A stretch of DNA of 64,000 nt from Caldilineaceae bacterium. GTDB lineage: Bacteria; Chloroflexota; Anaerolineae; Caldilineales; Caldilineaceae. Made by a program: the position numbers and the translations under genes. Shown here in pieces: positions 8,928-17,975 of the stretch (position 1 is the first letter of the stretch; every line of letters begins with the position of its first letter). Location: positions 62,001 to 126,000 of the forward strand of contig JAJEBF010000061.1 of NCBI GenBank assembly GCA_022824025.1, read 5' to 3'. The notes beneath the pieces are model-generated. The model did no database searches. It was given only the letters and a program-made list of their open reading frames with translations, and was not told the origin of the DNA.

Positions 8928-9022
8928 GGCAATTCCGTCACAATTTTCGTGCGCAGAAACGCCGCGCATGAGTCCCTTCCAATCTGTTTCTGGGCAACTC
9001 GGCGTCACTTGGAGAACCTCCT

Positions 9023-10177
9023 ATGGATTATGACCTGATTGTTGTTGGCGCCGGAATCGTCGGCGCGGCCGCCGCATACCGCGCCGGGCAACTGGGCGCC
9101 CGCACTCTACTGTGCGACCGGCATGACACCGGCCGCGCCACCGACGCCGGCGCAGGCATCCTCGCCCCTGAGAGCAGCACCCGCGACGGGCGCCTCTGGT
9201 ACGACTTCGCTCTCGATGCCGTCGACTACTATGCCGAACTGATCGACAGCCTTGCCGCCGACGGCGTCCCTGACGAAGAGCTCTCCCAAGCCTACAGCCG
9301 CTGCTCCAAGTTGACTGTCGCCCTCGATGACGACGAAGCCGCCGACCTGGCTGATATGGAGCTTGAGATCTACGCTCGCCAGGAGGAACGCTGCCCGCCC
9401 GCCGCGGAGCGCATCCAACGCATTTCTTCGGCTGAGGCCCGTGACGCCTACTTCCCCCTTCTGGCCGATGCCAGCGCCGTCCTGCTCCAGCCGGTCGCCC
9501 GCCGGGTCGACGGCCGCCTCATGACCACGGCCCTTGCGCGCGGCCTCCGCAGCCGCGGTGTCCAGACGGTCGACGCCGACGTATCCGCTCTGCTGCTGGA
9601 AAACAACCAGGCGCTCGGCGTCCGCACAGCTGGAGGGGATGATCTTACGGCCGGCGCCGTTCTCATTGCCGGCGGCGCCTGGTCGGATGCCTTCGGCGCC
9701 CAGCTCAATGCCCGGATTCCCGTTGCGCCCCAGCGCGGTCAGATCATCCACCTCCGTCTTCCCGGTCAGGACAGCAGTTCCTGGTCGATCCTGAGTGGAT
9801 TCAGCGGCCACTATCAGGTGCCTTGGCCCGATAGTCGCGTCGTCGTCGGCGCCACCCGCGAGACCGGCAGCGGCTATGTTCCCCACGCAACTGTCGACGG
9901 AGTTCAGGAGGTCCTGCGCGAGGCTCTTCGCCTCGCCCCCGGCCTGCGCAACGCCGCCGTTCATGAAATTCGCGTCGGCCTGCGGCCTTACACCGTCGAC
10001 CATCTTCCCCTTCTGGGTCCCATCCCCCGTGTGAGCGGCGTCTACCTCGCAACCGGCCACGGGCCTACCGGACTTACGCTCGGCCCATACAGCGCAAAGC
10101 TGGTGGTCGAGCAAGCCCTGGATCAACCCGTCGCCTGGGATCTGACTCCTTTTTCTACATCCCGTTTCGCCCGTTGA
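9023..10177 (+). CDS. FAD-dependent amino acid oxidase/dehydrogenase (DAO family)
   Basis: 384 residues. The N-terminus DLIVVGAGIVGAAAAY is a GxGxxG dinucleotide-binding motif followed by an acidic strand end (LCDR). The C-terminal segment VYLATGHGPTGLTLGPYSA is the second FAD contact typical of glycine/D-amino-acid oxidases, and RVGLRPYTVDHLPLLGPI gives the family Arg-rich substrate region. It is closest in style to ThiO/glycine oxidase or DadA, but no thiamine or racemase gene is adjacent. GGAGA lies 8-9 bases before the ATG. Confidence 0.85.
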   Translation: MDYDLIVVGAGIVGAAAAYRAGQLGARTLLCDRHDTGRATDAGAGILAPESSTRDGRLWYDFALDAVDYYAELIDSLAADGVPDEELSQAYSRCSKLTVALDDDEAADLADMELEIYARQEERCPPAAERIQRISSAEARDAYFPLLADASAVLLQPVARRVDGRLMTTALARGLRSRGVQTVDADVSALLLENNQALGVRTAGGDDLTAGAVLIAGGAWSDAFGAQLNARIPVAPQRGQIIHLRLPGQDSSSWSILSGFSGHYQVPWPDSRVVVGATRETGSGYVPHATVDGVQEVLREALRLAPGLRNAAVHEIRVGLRPYTVDHLPLLGPIPRVSGVYLATGHGPTGLTLGPYSAKLVVEQALDQPVAWDLTPFSTSRFAR

Positions 10178-10307
10178 GTCGAAGACGGTGCCCTCTCTCG
10201 GGCGATCCCCGACCGGATACCGCCACGCTAAACCCGCGTTGCAATCCGTCCGCTGCTGACTCCGGTCTTCGCGGACACCTGTAGAAAGGCGTATTCGTGG
10301 TATACTC

Positions 10308-11024
10308 ATGTGCATCATGGAAACGACTGAATCAATGGACGCTCAGCCGCTGACAACTGAGCAGTTGGAACAGGCCAAACGATACATCCTGAAAAGCCTG
10401 CCGCAGATTCTGGAGCAGTCGCCCGAGTTTGTTGTTTTTGTTGAAGGGGTGGTTGCCGAAAAATTCCCGCGTCGGGATGAATTTGCGCGCCTCCTGGATC
10501 AGGTAGAGGCCCATCGACGGGAAACGCAGGAATACAAGAGAGAAACTGATGAGCGCTTCGACAGGATAGACAATCGCTTCGACAAGGTCGACGAACGACT
10601 CGACAGGATGGACGATCGCTTCGACAAGATGGACGATCGCTTCGACGCCCTGGAACTGACTCTGGCGCGCCTTGGCTCACGCTGGGGAATCCACAGCGAA
10701 GACCTCTTCCGCAAGACCATGAAGTCCGTCCTTGAGGAGTCCTTCGAGGCCACAGTGGAGGAGAAGAACCTCCAAGGGGAGCAGTTCGATCTCGTCGTGA
10801 TGAAGAACGGCGACCACATTCTGATCGAAATCGCTGCCAGTGTCCGGCGCAATATCCTCGAGCGATTGGAACGCAAAAAGAATATCTACACTTCTGAAGT
10901 GGGGATAGCGCCGGCGCGGATCATCCTCGCCGTCGGCACAATCAACAGCCGCAGCGCGCAGATCATTCGCGATGCTGGATTCGACGTGATTGAACCCGAT
11001 GATGACTTCTATGGCGAAGAGTAA
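10308..11024 (+). CDS. DUF3782-like coiled-coil protein with PD-(D/E)XK-like C-terminal domain
   Basis: 238 residues. Residues about 60-120 are a coiled coil built of five seven-residue repeats (ERFDRID, NRFDKVD, ERLDRMD, DRFDKMD, DRFDALE) encoded by 21-base tandem repeats. The C-terminal third (FDLVVMKNGDHILIEIAASV, then a long helix and ARIILAVG) has the order of a restriction-endonuclease-like fold: FDLV acidic strand, then IEIAAS where active members usually have an (E/D)xK; the Lys is absent. This is the layout of DUF3782 proteins, function unknown. The start may be the ATG at 10317: TATACT (10301-10306) is close enough to suggest a near-leaderless message, and no Shine-Dalgarno is visible. 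Confidence 0.75.
   Translation: MCIMETTESMDAQPLTTEQLEQAKRYILKSLPQILEQSPEFVVFVEGVVAEKFPRRDEFARLLDQVEAHRRETQEYKRETDERFDRIDNRFDKVDERLDRMDDRFDKMDDRFDALELTLARLGSRWGIHSEDLFRKTMKSVLEESFEATVEEKNLQGEQFDLVVMKNGDHILIEIAASVRRNILERLERKKNIYTSEVGIAPARIILAVGTINSRSAQIIRDAGFDVIEPDDDFYGEE
10551..10655 (+). repeat. Five 21-base in-frame tandem repeats encoding coiled-coil heptads
   Basis: Units start at 10551, 10572, 10593, 10614 and 10635, each resembling GAtCGCTTCGACaggatgGAC. Copies four and five share their first 12 bases exactly, indicating recent expansion by slippage or recombination. Confidence 0.85.
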
Positions 11025-11188
11025 ATCCTTCCGCTGCTAAGACAGACCTCGGGCCCACGGCCTCGGGCGCCAAGCCAATGCGTAACTGGACCCGTTTCCC
11101 CTGGCCTCAGTGAACCGCCCCAGCCTCCACCCTGGATTCGTTACCTGGTTTCAGAATCCATCCAAAATGGGCTATCTTTCATCCCCCA

Positions 11189-11968
11189 ATGCAACTGAAT
11201 CCATCAGACGACACTCTCCCCGTCACCGATTCTCCTCAAAAAGAAGGTCGTGACAGGGAACGCCCCGCCTCGCCCACTCGTACCGATTACACAATAAAAG
11301 AGATGCCCGAAGACCTGCGCCCCAGAGAAAGACTGGAGTATGTCGGCGCCGGCGCACTGAGCGTCTCCGAACTCCTCGCAATTGTGCTCCGTACAGGGGG
11401 AAAAGGCGAAAACGTCATCCGTCAGTCCGAGCGTCTGCTGACCGAGTTCAACGGGCTGCCCGGCCTTGCGCACGCCAGTTTCGAAGAGTTGACCAGGGCC
11501 CACGGCGTAGGCAAAGCCAAGGTCACGCAGATCAAAGCCGCCCTTGAATTGGGACGTCGGCTTCTGCTTGCTGCGCCCCAGGAGCGCGACAAGATCCGGA
11601 GCCCCTCCGATGTGGCAAATCTTCTGATGTTGGAAATGGGTTTGCTGGAGAGAGAACAGGTGCGTGTCGTTCTGCTGGACACAAAAAACAACGTACAACG
11701 CACCCCGGTTGTCTATTCTGGCAGCCTCAACGCCGCCGTCATTCGTGTGGGAGAGATCTTTACCGAGGCCGTTCGAGCCAACAGCGCATCCCTCATCGTC
11801 GTCCATAACCATCCCAGCGGCGACCCTACGCCCAGCCCGGAAGACGTACAGGTAACAAAACAGATCGTCGCCGCGGGAAAGCTCCTACAGATCGACGTCC
11901 TGGACCATCTGATCATTACACGCGACAAATATGTCAGTCTGAAAGAAAGGAGATTGGGGTTCGATTGA
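11189..11968 (+). CDS. radC: RadC family JAB/MPN-domain protein
   Basis: 259 residues: a charged 30-residue leader, then IKEMPEDLRPRERLEYVGAG, a helix-hairpin-helix region (HASFEELTRAHGVGKAKVTQIKA would read across the two hairpin helices) and the C-terminal JAMM metalloprotease-like domain with VVHNHPSGDPTPSPED (His206, His208, Asp219) and the catalytic Glu in GEIF. RadC was named for radiation sensitivity but its molecular role is unsettled; the JAMM residues are all present, so the metal site should be intact. It converges with the next gene, leaving only 13 bases between stops and no visible terminator. Confidence 0.9.
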   Translation: MQLNPSDDTLPVTDSPQKEGRDRERPASPTRTDYTIKEMPEDLRPRERLEYVGAGALSVSELLAIVLRTGGKGENVIRQSERLLTEFNGLPGLAHASFEELTRAHGVGKAKVTQIKAALELGRRLLLAAPQERDKIRSPSDVANLLMLEMGLLEREQVRVVLLDTKNNVQRTPVVYSGSLNAAVIRVGEIFTEAVRANSASLIVVHNHPSGDPTPSPEDVQVTKQIVAAGKLLQIDVLDHLIITRDKYVSLKERRLGFD

Positions 11969-11981
11969 GGGATTGCAGCGC

Positions 11982-12779
11982 TTAGGCCAGCGCGCTGACA
12001 CTGAGAAGATACTCTGTCAAAGCCCGCACGTCGCCGGCATTCAGTTGCTGGTCGCGTTTCGTGCGCACGTACCTCTTCAACTGATCGACTCGCAACACCG
12101 GCATCGAGGGATTCTCAAGCTCCAGTTGCATGGCCGGATTGATAAAGACCGCTGCGCTCTCGATCGGAATATCGGCAGCGTTTACCGCCAATTGACCGCT
12201 CGACTCTCCCGCCTGTAGCAGCTCCCGAATCTTCCGTTCCGTCTCCTCGATCTCACGTACGGGGTTGCCCAGACCCTCACGGTTGAGAAAGGTGAGCAAT
12301 CGGCCCAAGCTGAACCGCTCCCGCCATCGCTCCCCGTATACGCGCACCGTCCCCTTGTCACTGCGTACAAGAAATACCCGAACGCCGGACGGCCCAACCA
12401 GAATGTACGGCGCCTCATCCAGACCCCACAGGAAGAGCGCGTACTTGTCGTCAAACCCTTTCAGCCCATTCTCCACAACCTCATCCGGCCTCGCCACTCG
12501 CTTGCTGCCCGGCCAACGGCGCGGAGCAAAACGGTTTATGTAGTAGCTGCCTACATTGGAAGCGATAAAACCCACCGCCAAAGCGCCAAAGCTGACCACC
12601 GTCCAATACCGTTGAATGAAGCCAACCAGAGCATTGGCAGCCGGTTCGTCTGGGGGGAACCAATTGGGCGTGAAACTGGCAAGCAGGCCGAGAAACAGGA
12701 TTACCAAACCGCCCAAGGCGATTCGCCGCCCCCTCTGTTCTCTTGACTTGATCGCCGGCAAATTACGGTACACTTTCAT
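11982..12779 (-). CDS. Membrane protein with two N-terminal spans and a NERD-like soluble domain
   Basis: 265 residues. Two hydrophobic segments (about 21-38 and 60-80) are followed by a soluble domain starting ENGLKGFDDKYALFLWGLD, with strand-rich YILVGPSGVRVFLVRSDKG. This resembles the start of nuclease-related (NERD) domains, in which a G-x-G-(V/I) strand precedes catalytic acids. The ending (INPAMQLELENPSMPVLR) is a conserved-looking segment I have only seen as uncharacterised. It lies 27 bases downstream of plsX on the same strand and is probably in that operon. Family assignment is tentative. Confidence 0.6.
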   Translation of the reverse strand: MKVYRNLPAIKSREQRGRRIALGGLVILFLGLLASFTPNWFPPDEPAANALVGFIQRYWTVVSFGALAVGFIASNVGSYYINRFAPRRWPGSKRVARPDEVVENGLKGFDDKYALFLWGLDEAPYILVGPSGVRVFLVRSDKGTVRVYGERWRERFSLGRLLTFLNREGLGNPVREIEETERKIRELLQAGESSGQLAVNAADIPIESAAVFINPAMQLELENPSMPVLRVDQLKRYVRTKRDQQLNAGDVRALTEYLLSVSALA

Positions 12780-12806
12780 GGCAACAGATTTCTGAGGGCC
12801 CGACGG

Positions 12807-13835
12807 TTATCGCTGGATGGGGACCAACTCATCCGGCTTGTCAATTACCTCATTGACTCCTGATTGAATCTCTCCGATCAACCGCGAATCAATCAACTGT
12901 TTCGCGTTTCGAATCGTGTGGCGGATCGCGTTTGCATTGCTCCTGCCGTGGCCGACAACCATCAAATTTGACACGCCCAGCAGCACCGCGCCCCCAAACT
13001 CACTGTCATCAAGTCGCCGCGCCATCCTGCGCAGCGCAGACCGCACCAACAGGCCGCCAATACTGCTGATAGGGCCAGCCGTAATCTCGTCCAAAAGCAC
13101 GCCTTGCAAAAGCTTTACAATGCCCTCAGCGCCTTTCATAAAGACGTTACCCGTGAAGCCGTCGGTGACCACCACATCGGCGATCCCATTGGTCACGTCG
13201 CGCGCCTCAATGTTGCCCATGAACCGGATTCCCGGCGTCTTCTCCAGCAGCGCCGTCGCCTCCAGCACAAGCTGATTTCCTTTGCCTTCCTCTTCACCAT
13301 TGCTCAGAATGCGTACACTCGGATTTCGCACACCCATGATCCGCCGCGAGTAGACGCTGCCCATCACCCCAAACTGCTGCAGTTGTTCCGGCTTGACGTC
13401 CGTATTGGCCCCAACATCCAATATCAGGCAGAATCCCCGCAATGTGGGAAAAGGAACGATCAACGCGGGACGCAGTATGCTCTGCATCCGACCAAAGTGC
13501 AGAATGCCGGCCGCCAGCGCCCCGCCCGTGTTGCCGGCGGTCACCACCGCGTCCGCCTTTCCCTCTTTCACCAACTGGCACGCCACCACCATCGAGCTGT
13601 TCTTCTTGGTGCGTACCGCCTTGGCCGGCTTGTCCGACATTTCAATCACTTCATATGCCGGCACAATCGGCAAATCCAACCTGTGAGTCAGATGCCTTGC
13701 CAGCTCGCGCTCGATGACATCCGGCCGCCCTACAAGCGAAACCGTCACATCATATTGGCGAGCGGCCAAAATCGCGCCGGCCACGATTTCGCGCGGTGCA
13801 TTGTCTCCGCCCATGACATCCAGGGCAATATTCAT
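12807..13835 (-). CDS. plsX: Phosphate acyltransferase PlsX
   Basis: 342 residues with the PlsX signature throughout: the start IALDVMGGDNAPREIVAGA, AVVTAGNTGGALAAG, LILDVGANTDVKPEQL and VVVTDGFTGNVFMKG. PlsX makes acyl-phosphate from acyl-ACP and phosphate, the first step of the PlsX/PlsY route to phosphatidic acid, and binds the membrane peripherally. The usual neighbours rpmF, fabH, fabD and fabG are absent. GGAGGAAA sits about 8 bases before the ATG. The gene diverges from the KDPG aldolase; TATAGT/TATACT-like boxes around 13868-13882 could serve either direction. Confidence 0.95.
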   Translation of the reverse strand: MNIALDVMGGDNAPREIVAGAILAARQYDVTVSLVGRPDVIERELARHLTHRLDLPIVPAYEVIEMSDKPAKAVRTKKNSSMVVACQLVKEGKADAVVTAGNTGGALAAGILHFGRMQSILRPALIVPFPTLRGFCLILDVGANTDVKPEQLQQFGVMGSVYSRRIMGVRNPSVRILSNGEEEGKGNQLVLEATALLEKTPGIRFMGNIEARDVTNGIADVVVTDGFTGNVFMKGAEGIVKLLQGVLLDEITAGPISSIGGLLVRSALRRMARRLDDSEFGGAVLLGVSNLMVVGHGRSNANAIRHTIRNAKQLIDSRLIGEIQSGVNEVIDKPDELVPIQR

Positions 13836-13942
13836 GCAGACTTTCCTCCAAACGACGGTGTGATCAATGCTATACTACTATAGATTCGGGGCATTAGAGA
13901 AATCGCCCGAAAGGAATAGCCGCAAATTCGAGCACGATTTTC

Positions 13943-13950
13943 AGGAGGGG
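13943..13950 (+). promoter_or_regulatory. Ribosome binding site that fixes a GTG start for the KDPG aldolase
   Basis: AGGAGGGG ends 8 bases before the GTG at 13959, ideal spacing. The first in-frame ATG (13977) would be 26 bases away, so translation most likely begins at GTG. Confidence 0.7.
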
Positions 13951-13958
13951 TTGCCAAT

Positions 13959-14639
13959 GTGCCGCCGTTGCTTGCCATGAGCGAAAGAACAAATTCCCGG
14001 ACTGACGAGATGTACCGCAGAGTGCAGGATGACGGCATCATCGCCATCGTGCGGGGAGACTTTCCCGAACACAGAGTGATCGAAATAGCTGACGCGCTTC
14101 TTGCTGCGCCAGTCCTCGTTATGGAAGTGACGATGAACACGCCCGGCGCTCTCGAACTCATCCGGATGCTGCGCGCACGCTTCGGCCAGAACATGAATAT
14201 CGGAGCCGGGACCGTGCGAACCGTAGAACAGTTCGACGCAGCCGTCGATGCCGGCGCACAGTTCACCGTCGCGCCGGGACTGAATCCCGCAGTGGCCGCC
14301 CTGGCCCGCAATGCTGACATTCTGCATATCCCCGGCGTCTTCACCGCAACAGAAGCCGAAGCCGCCCACGCGGGCGGCTCCCGTCTGCTGAAACTCTTTC
14401 CCGCCGATCTCGGCGGCCCCGCCTACCTCAAAGCCCTGCGGGCGCCCCTGGACGACATCAAGTTCGTGCCGACCGGCGGCATCGGCCCCCAGAACGCCTC
14501 CGCCTGGGCCGACGCCGGAGCCGCCGCCCTCGGTGTCGGCAGTTCGCTCGTCACCGGCCCGGACCAGTCCATGGCTGACCTGATCACAAGGGCGCGCGCC
14601 CTACGTCAGGCGTGGCAACCCACAACAGGCTCCCCTTGA
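13959..14639 (+). CDS. eda: 2-dehydro-3-deoxy-phosphogluconate (KDPG) aldolase
   Basis: 226 residues from the GTG start. Family landmarks: GIIAIVRGD, MEVTMNTPGAL (Glu56), IGAGTV, APGLNP and the Schiff-base motif RLLKLFPAD (Lys145), ending in VPTGGIGPQNASAW. The enzyme cleaves KDPG, or the galactonate analogue, to pyruvate and glyceraldehyde 3-phosphate in the Entner-Doudoroff or sugar-acid routes. No dehydratase or KDG kinase is adjacent. Paralogues using KDPGal cannot be excluded by sequence alone. Confidence 0.9.
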   Translation: MPPLLAMSERTNSRTDEMYRRVQDDGIIAIVRGDFPEHRVIEIADALLAAPVLVMEVTMNTPGALELIRMLRARFGQNMNIGAGTVRTVEQFDAAVDAGAQFTVAPGLNPAVAALARNADILHIPGVFTATEAEAAHAGGSRLLKLFPADLGGPAYLKALRAPLDDIKFVPTGGIGPQNASAWADAGAAALGVGSSLVTGPDQSMADLITRARALRQAWQPTTGSP

Positions 14640-14702
14640 AACGCCGCGGGACAAGAGTAGCGCCGCCGCCTTCCACTGCCATGCGCTCTAATCCACTCCG
14701 AT

Positions 14703-16547
14703 TCAGTCCCGCAGTTCATTCAACGCTTCCGGCAGCAACGGCAGCAAATCAGAAGCGATCGCGCCCGCGCTTCCAATTTTCTGTTCACACAACGCACCCG
14801 CCCGCCCGTGCAACCAGGCCCCCAGACATGCAGCCTGGAAAGGCGAAAGCCCCTGGGCCAGCAGACCTGTGATCGCGCCCGCCAAAATGTCTCCCGTGCC
14901 CGCCGTGGCCAGGGCCGCCGTCGCAACCGGTAGAACCGCCAGCTCACCTTCCGGTGTCGCGATCACCGTATAGGGTCCTTTCAGCAGGATGACCGCCTGC
15001 CACGCGGCAGCCCGTTCTCGCGCCAAATCCCAACGGTTGTCCACCACCTCCTGGGCCGACGCAAACCCGCACAACCGGGCCATCTCCGCCGGGTGCGGAG
15101 TCAGAACGCAGTCAGCCGGCAGCAGCGACGGCCAGTCCTCCAACTGCGCCAGCTGGTTGAGACCGTCTGCGTCAATCACTGTTGGCGGCAGAGGGGGCGC
15201 CTCCGCCGGCAACTGATCCCGCCGGCGGATCGAACCGAATGGACTGTCTCCTTGCCAATTCGGATCCGATGCCGGTTGCTCTTCTTCAGCGGTCAGTCCG
15301 CCTGATGGCGCAAACGCTCCCGGCAATGCCGATGTGCGCTGTCTGTGATTCCGTCTCAGCAGCCGCTCCATAAAACCGCGCGTGGCACTTTCCTGTCCCA
15401 GCCCGCAGCCGACCAGGAGAGCGTCGTATTCACCCAACTTTGAGATGACGTTCGCGGCCGCTGCCTCGTTTACTACGCCCAAGTCATGGCTGAGCAGTAT
15501 CCACGTCGGTTCGGCCAGCCCCGACGACACCGGCACCCACACCGGCTGGGGAATCGCCCCCGTTACCAGCCCCGCCCCCACCCGTCCCATCGCCGCACAG
15601 CTCAGAAACGCCGCGCCAGGGTAGTTGACACTGCCCACCACCGCCATCCCTTTGCCAAATACACCCTTATGGCTGTTGCGGCTTCGGGTCGGCAAAAAAC
15701 CGGACACGTGCTCCGGCGTCAGGAAGAATGTTCGCATATCAGCCGTCAGGTTCGTCGGGATGCCAATGTCCGCAACCACCAGCTCGCCCAACGCAGCGGC
15801 GCCGGGGAACTTGAACTGTCCAACCTTGGCGCAACCGAAAGTCACCGTCATATCCGCGGCCACCGTAGCCGGATCGATGGCGCCGCTGTCCGCGTTCAGG
15901 CCGCTGGGAACATCGACAGCGACGACCACAGGGAGCCTGTTGGCGCCAATCCCATTCGTCTCGGACGATGCCGCTGAGCTAATTCCCGAGTTATCCTCTC
16001 TGCCAATGCTTCGCGCCGATGACAGGCGACGCCTGAATACCCCGGCCACCTGCTGCAGGATGTCGGCCAGCGTGCCCTCAATGGGGCGGTTCGCCCCTGT
16101 CCCCAGCAGGGCATCCACCACGATGTCGGCATCGTCCAGCCAAGCTCGCAGCTGTACCGCATCTTCGTCCTCCTCCGCGCTATGGATTGGCACGTCGCGC
16201 GCGAGCAGCTTGCCCAGATGGCCCTCATCGTCCTCTTTTTGCGACTCCTCCTCTTCTTCTTCCTGAAGGCCGCCCCTCTTCCAAAGATAGACCCGCACGC
16301 GATGGCCCGCATCGTTGAGGCGACGCGCACAGACCAGGCCATCGCCGCCATTATTGCCCGGGCCCGCCAGCACCAACACCGAGCGCGCGCTGCTTTCCGC
16401 GTAGCTCCCTTGAATCGCCTCGGCAAGAGCAGCTCCCGCCTGCTCCATCATTGCCGCATAGCTATGGCCCCCGGCGTCTGTCTGCTGCTCCAGCCATTGC
16501 ATCTCGGCGACTGATACGATTCTGGTGTGGTCGGCGATCTCTTTCAT
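14703..16547 (-). CDS. nnrD: Bifunctional NAD(P)H-hydrate epimerase / ADP- or ATP-dependent NAD(P)HX dehydratase
   Basis: 614 residues, longer than the usual 490-520. The N-terminal YjeF epimerase domain (about 1-260) has the start SVAEMQWLEQ, GPGNNGGDGLV and VVVAVDVPSGLNADSG. The C-terminal ribokinase-like dehydratase domain (about 285-614) has HKGVFGKGMAVVGS, ADCVLTPHPAEMARL, ILLKGPYTVIA and the ATP-site ATAGTGDILAGAI. Together they repair hydrated NADH/NADPH. The extra length is in three low-complexity inserts: an acidic run after residue 94 (EEEEEESQKEDDEG), a Ser/Arg stretch about 170-200, and a charged, Pro-rich stretch about 420-475. None interrupts a motif. Confidence 0.93.
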   Translation of the reverse strand: MKEIADHTRIVSVAEMQWLEQQTDAGGHSYAAMMEQAGAALAEAIQGSYAESSARSVLVLAGPGNNGGDGLVCARRLNDAGHRVRVYLWKRGGLQEEEEEESQKEDDEGHLGKLLARDVPIHSAEEDEDAVQLRAWLDDADIVVDALLGTGANRPIEGTLADILQQVAGVFRRRLSSARSIGREDNSGISSAASSETNGIGANRLPVVVAVDVPSGLNADSGAIDPATVAADMTVTFGCAKVGQFKFPGAAALGELVVADIGIPTNLTADMRTFFLTPEHVSGFLPTRSRNSHKGVFGKGMAVVGSVNYPGAAFLSCAAMGRVGAGLVTGAIPQPVWVPVSSGLAEPTWILLSHDLGVVNEAAAANVISKLGEYDALLVGCGLGQESATRGFMERLLRRNHRQRTSALPGAFAPSGGLTAEEEQPASDPNWQGDSPFGSIRRRDQLPAEAPPLPPTVIDADGLNQLAQLEDWPSLLPADCVLTPHPAEMARLCGFASAQEVVDNRWDLARERAAAWQAVILLKGPYTVIATPEGELAVLPVATAALATAGTGDILAGAITGLLAQGLSPFQAACLGAWLHGRAGALCEQKIGSAGAIASDLLPLLPEALNELRD

Positions 16548-16579
16548 CAGTTATCTCTCGTAGGGGGGAAAAGTTGCTT

Positions 16580-17884
16580 TCAGGCTACACGGATCGGATG
16601 TGGAGCCGGTTGGTTGAAAAGGTACCCCTTCTCGTTAAAGGGTATCTCGTCAGGTTGTGTATTGCCCGCGGCGTCCGTAGCCCGCGTCATAATCGTGTAC
16701 TCGCCTGGCCGCGCATCCCACCTGAAGCTGAAACGCGTCCAGGAATATCTGAATGCGTCGTCACCAAGCGCCTCGGCCAAGCGCTCGAACTCGGGTTGAA
16801 TTCGCTGTTCCTCTAAGGTTGAATCGTTCCAGGTTGCCCCGGAATCGAGACTCCACTCCACTTTCACTACCGGTCCCGCCGGCGACTGCGCGTAGCCGTG
16901 GATACTGTGCTCACCTGCCGCCAGATCTGCCGGCCACGGCAGCGCCAGCGCGCTCTTGATCGTCTGCGAAGTCACCGGCTTGCCCGGGGCGTCACCTTCT
17001 TGCCCATAGGCATCGCCCACTAGCGTGTAAGAGGTCGTGTTGTTTCGAGTCCATATCTGTTCAGACGACACCACGATGCGGCCCAGCCACTTGATACTTG
17101 CCGCCCCCACCCAACCCGGCGCCAGCGCCCGCAATGGAAAGCCATGATCTTTGGGCAAGGGATCGCCATTCAACCCGTAGGCAAGCAGCGTATCCTCATC
17201 CATCGCCTTCTCCACCGGCATGGCCCGCCGGAACCCCCCCTCCGGCGCCCCTGTGTCCAGCCCAATCAGAAGCACGCTGACCGCCTCACTGGTGATGCCC
17301 GCCCGGACCAACACGTCTCGCAGCGCCGCGCCGGTCCAAATGCCGTTGCTGACCGCCCCCGTTTTCCACTGCGTTCCCTTCGCCGGCTTTCCCTTCACCA
17401 GGTCGAACATGGCCCGGTGGTTGCCGGCGCACTCCAGGTACGAGATGAACGTCCGGCTGGGCATGTCCAGAATGTCGTCGTAGGTCAGTTCCAACGGGTT
17501 GGCGACCGCGTCGCCTTCAATCGAGAGGCGCCAGTCTGCCGCATCCGCGTCCAGACCCTCTGAATTATTGCGTACAAAGAATAACCGGCTGGGCGTGACC
17601 AGCCCCTCCATATTCTCCAGACGCGCCTCCAGATTTCCCGCGCCGTGATCGATGAACGGCGTCGGGTCCTTGAAGTAAAGAGGTAGTTCAGACCTTTCTT
17701 CCTCGACCGAAGGAGGCGCCGCAAGCGGAGCCAGGCCAGCGCACGACGCCAGCACAGCTGCCGCCCCTCCGGCTGACAGCAACTTCAAAAAGTGACGGCG
17801 GGTCATTCCCGTCTCGCGCGCAAGCTGCCAGAGCCGTGTTCTTTCTTCTGTGTTCTTCTCCGGCGTCAATCCCCTCGTTGCCAT
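16580..17884 (-). CDS. Sulfite oxidase-like molybdopterin oxidoreductase, Tat-exported
   Basis: 434 residues. A twin-arginine signal (TRRHFLKLL, Arg29-Arg30, then an Ala-rich stretch ending LASC, which could also be a lipobox) is followed by the oxidoreductase molybdopterin domain: SRLFFVRNNSEG, the molybdenum ligand in SYLECAGNHR (Cys152), and GFPLRALAPGWVGAASIKWL. A C-terminal Mo-co dimerisation (Ig-like) domain with VKVEWSLDSGATW follows. The family oxidises sulfite or related substrates in the periplasm or cell-envelope space. No heme subunit is adjacent. It lies 32 bases before nnrD on the same strand. Confidence 0.88.
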   Translation of the reverse strand: MATRGLTPEKNTEERTRLWQLARETGMTRRHFLKLLSAGGAAAVLASCAGLAPLAAPPSVEEERSELPLYFKDPTPFIDHGAGNLEARLENMEGLVTPSRLFFVRNNSEGLDADAADWRLSIEGDAVANPLELTYDDILDMPSRTFISYLECAGNHRAMFDLVKGKPAKGTQWKTGAVSNGIWTGAALRDVLVRAGITSEAVSVLLIGLDTGAPEGGFRRAMPVEKAMDEDTLLAYGLNGDPLPKDHGFPLRALAPGWVGAASIKWLGRIVVSSEQIWTRNNTTSYTLVGDAYGQEGDAPGKPVTSQTIKSALALPWPADLAAGEHSIHGYAQSPAGPVVKVEWSLDSGATWNDSTLEEQRIQPEFERLAEALGDDAFRYSWTRFSFRWDARPGEYTIMTRATDAAGNTQPDEIPFNEKGYLFNQPAPHPIRVA

Positions 17885-17975
17885 CTCCGCTGCCTCCTCT
17901 CCGCGCCTACCTGCAGCCTATGCAAAGAATCGGCTGTGCGGCGTTCTCTGCCAGTTCCCGCCAACAGCTATCCGC

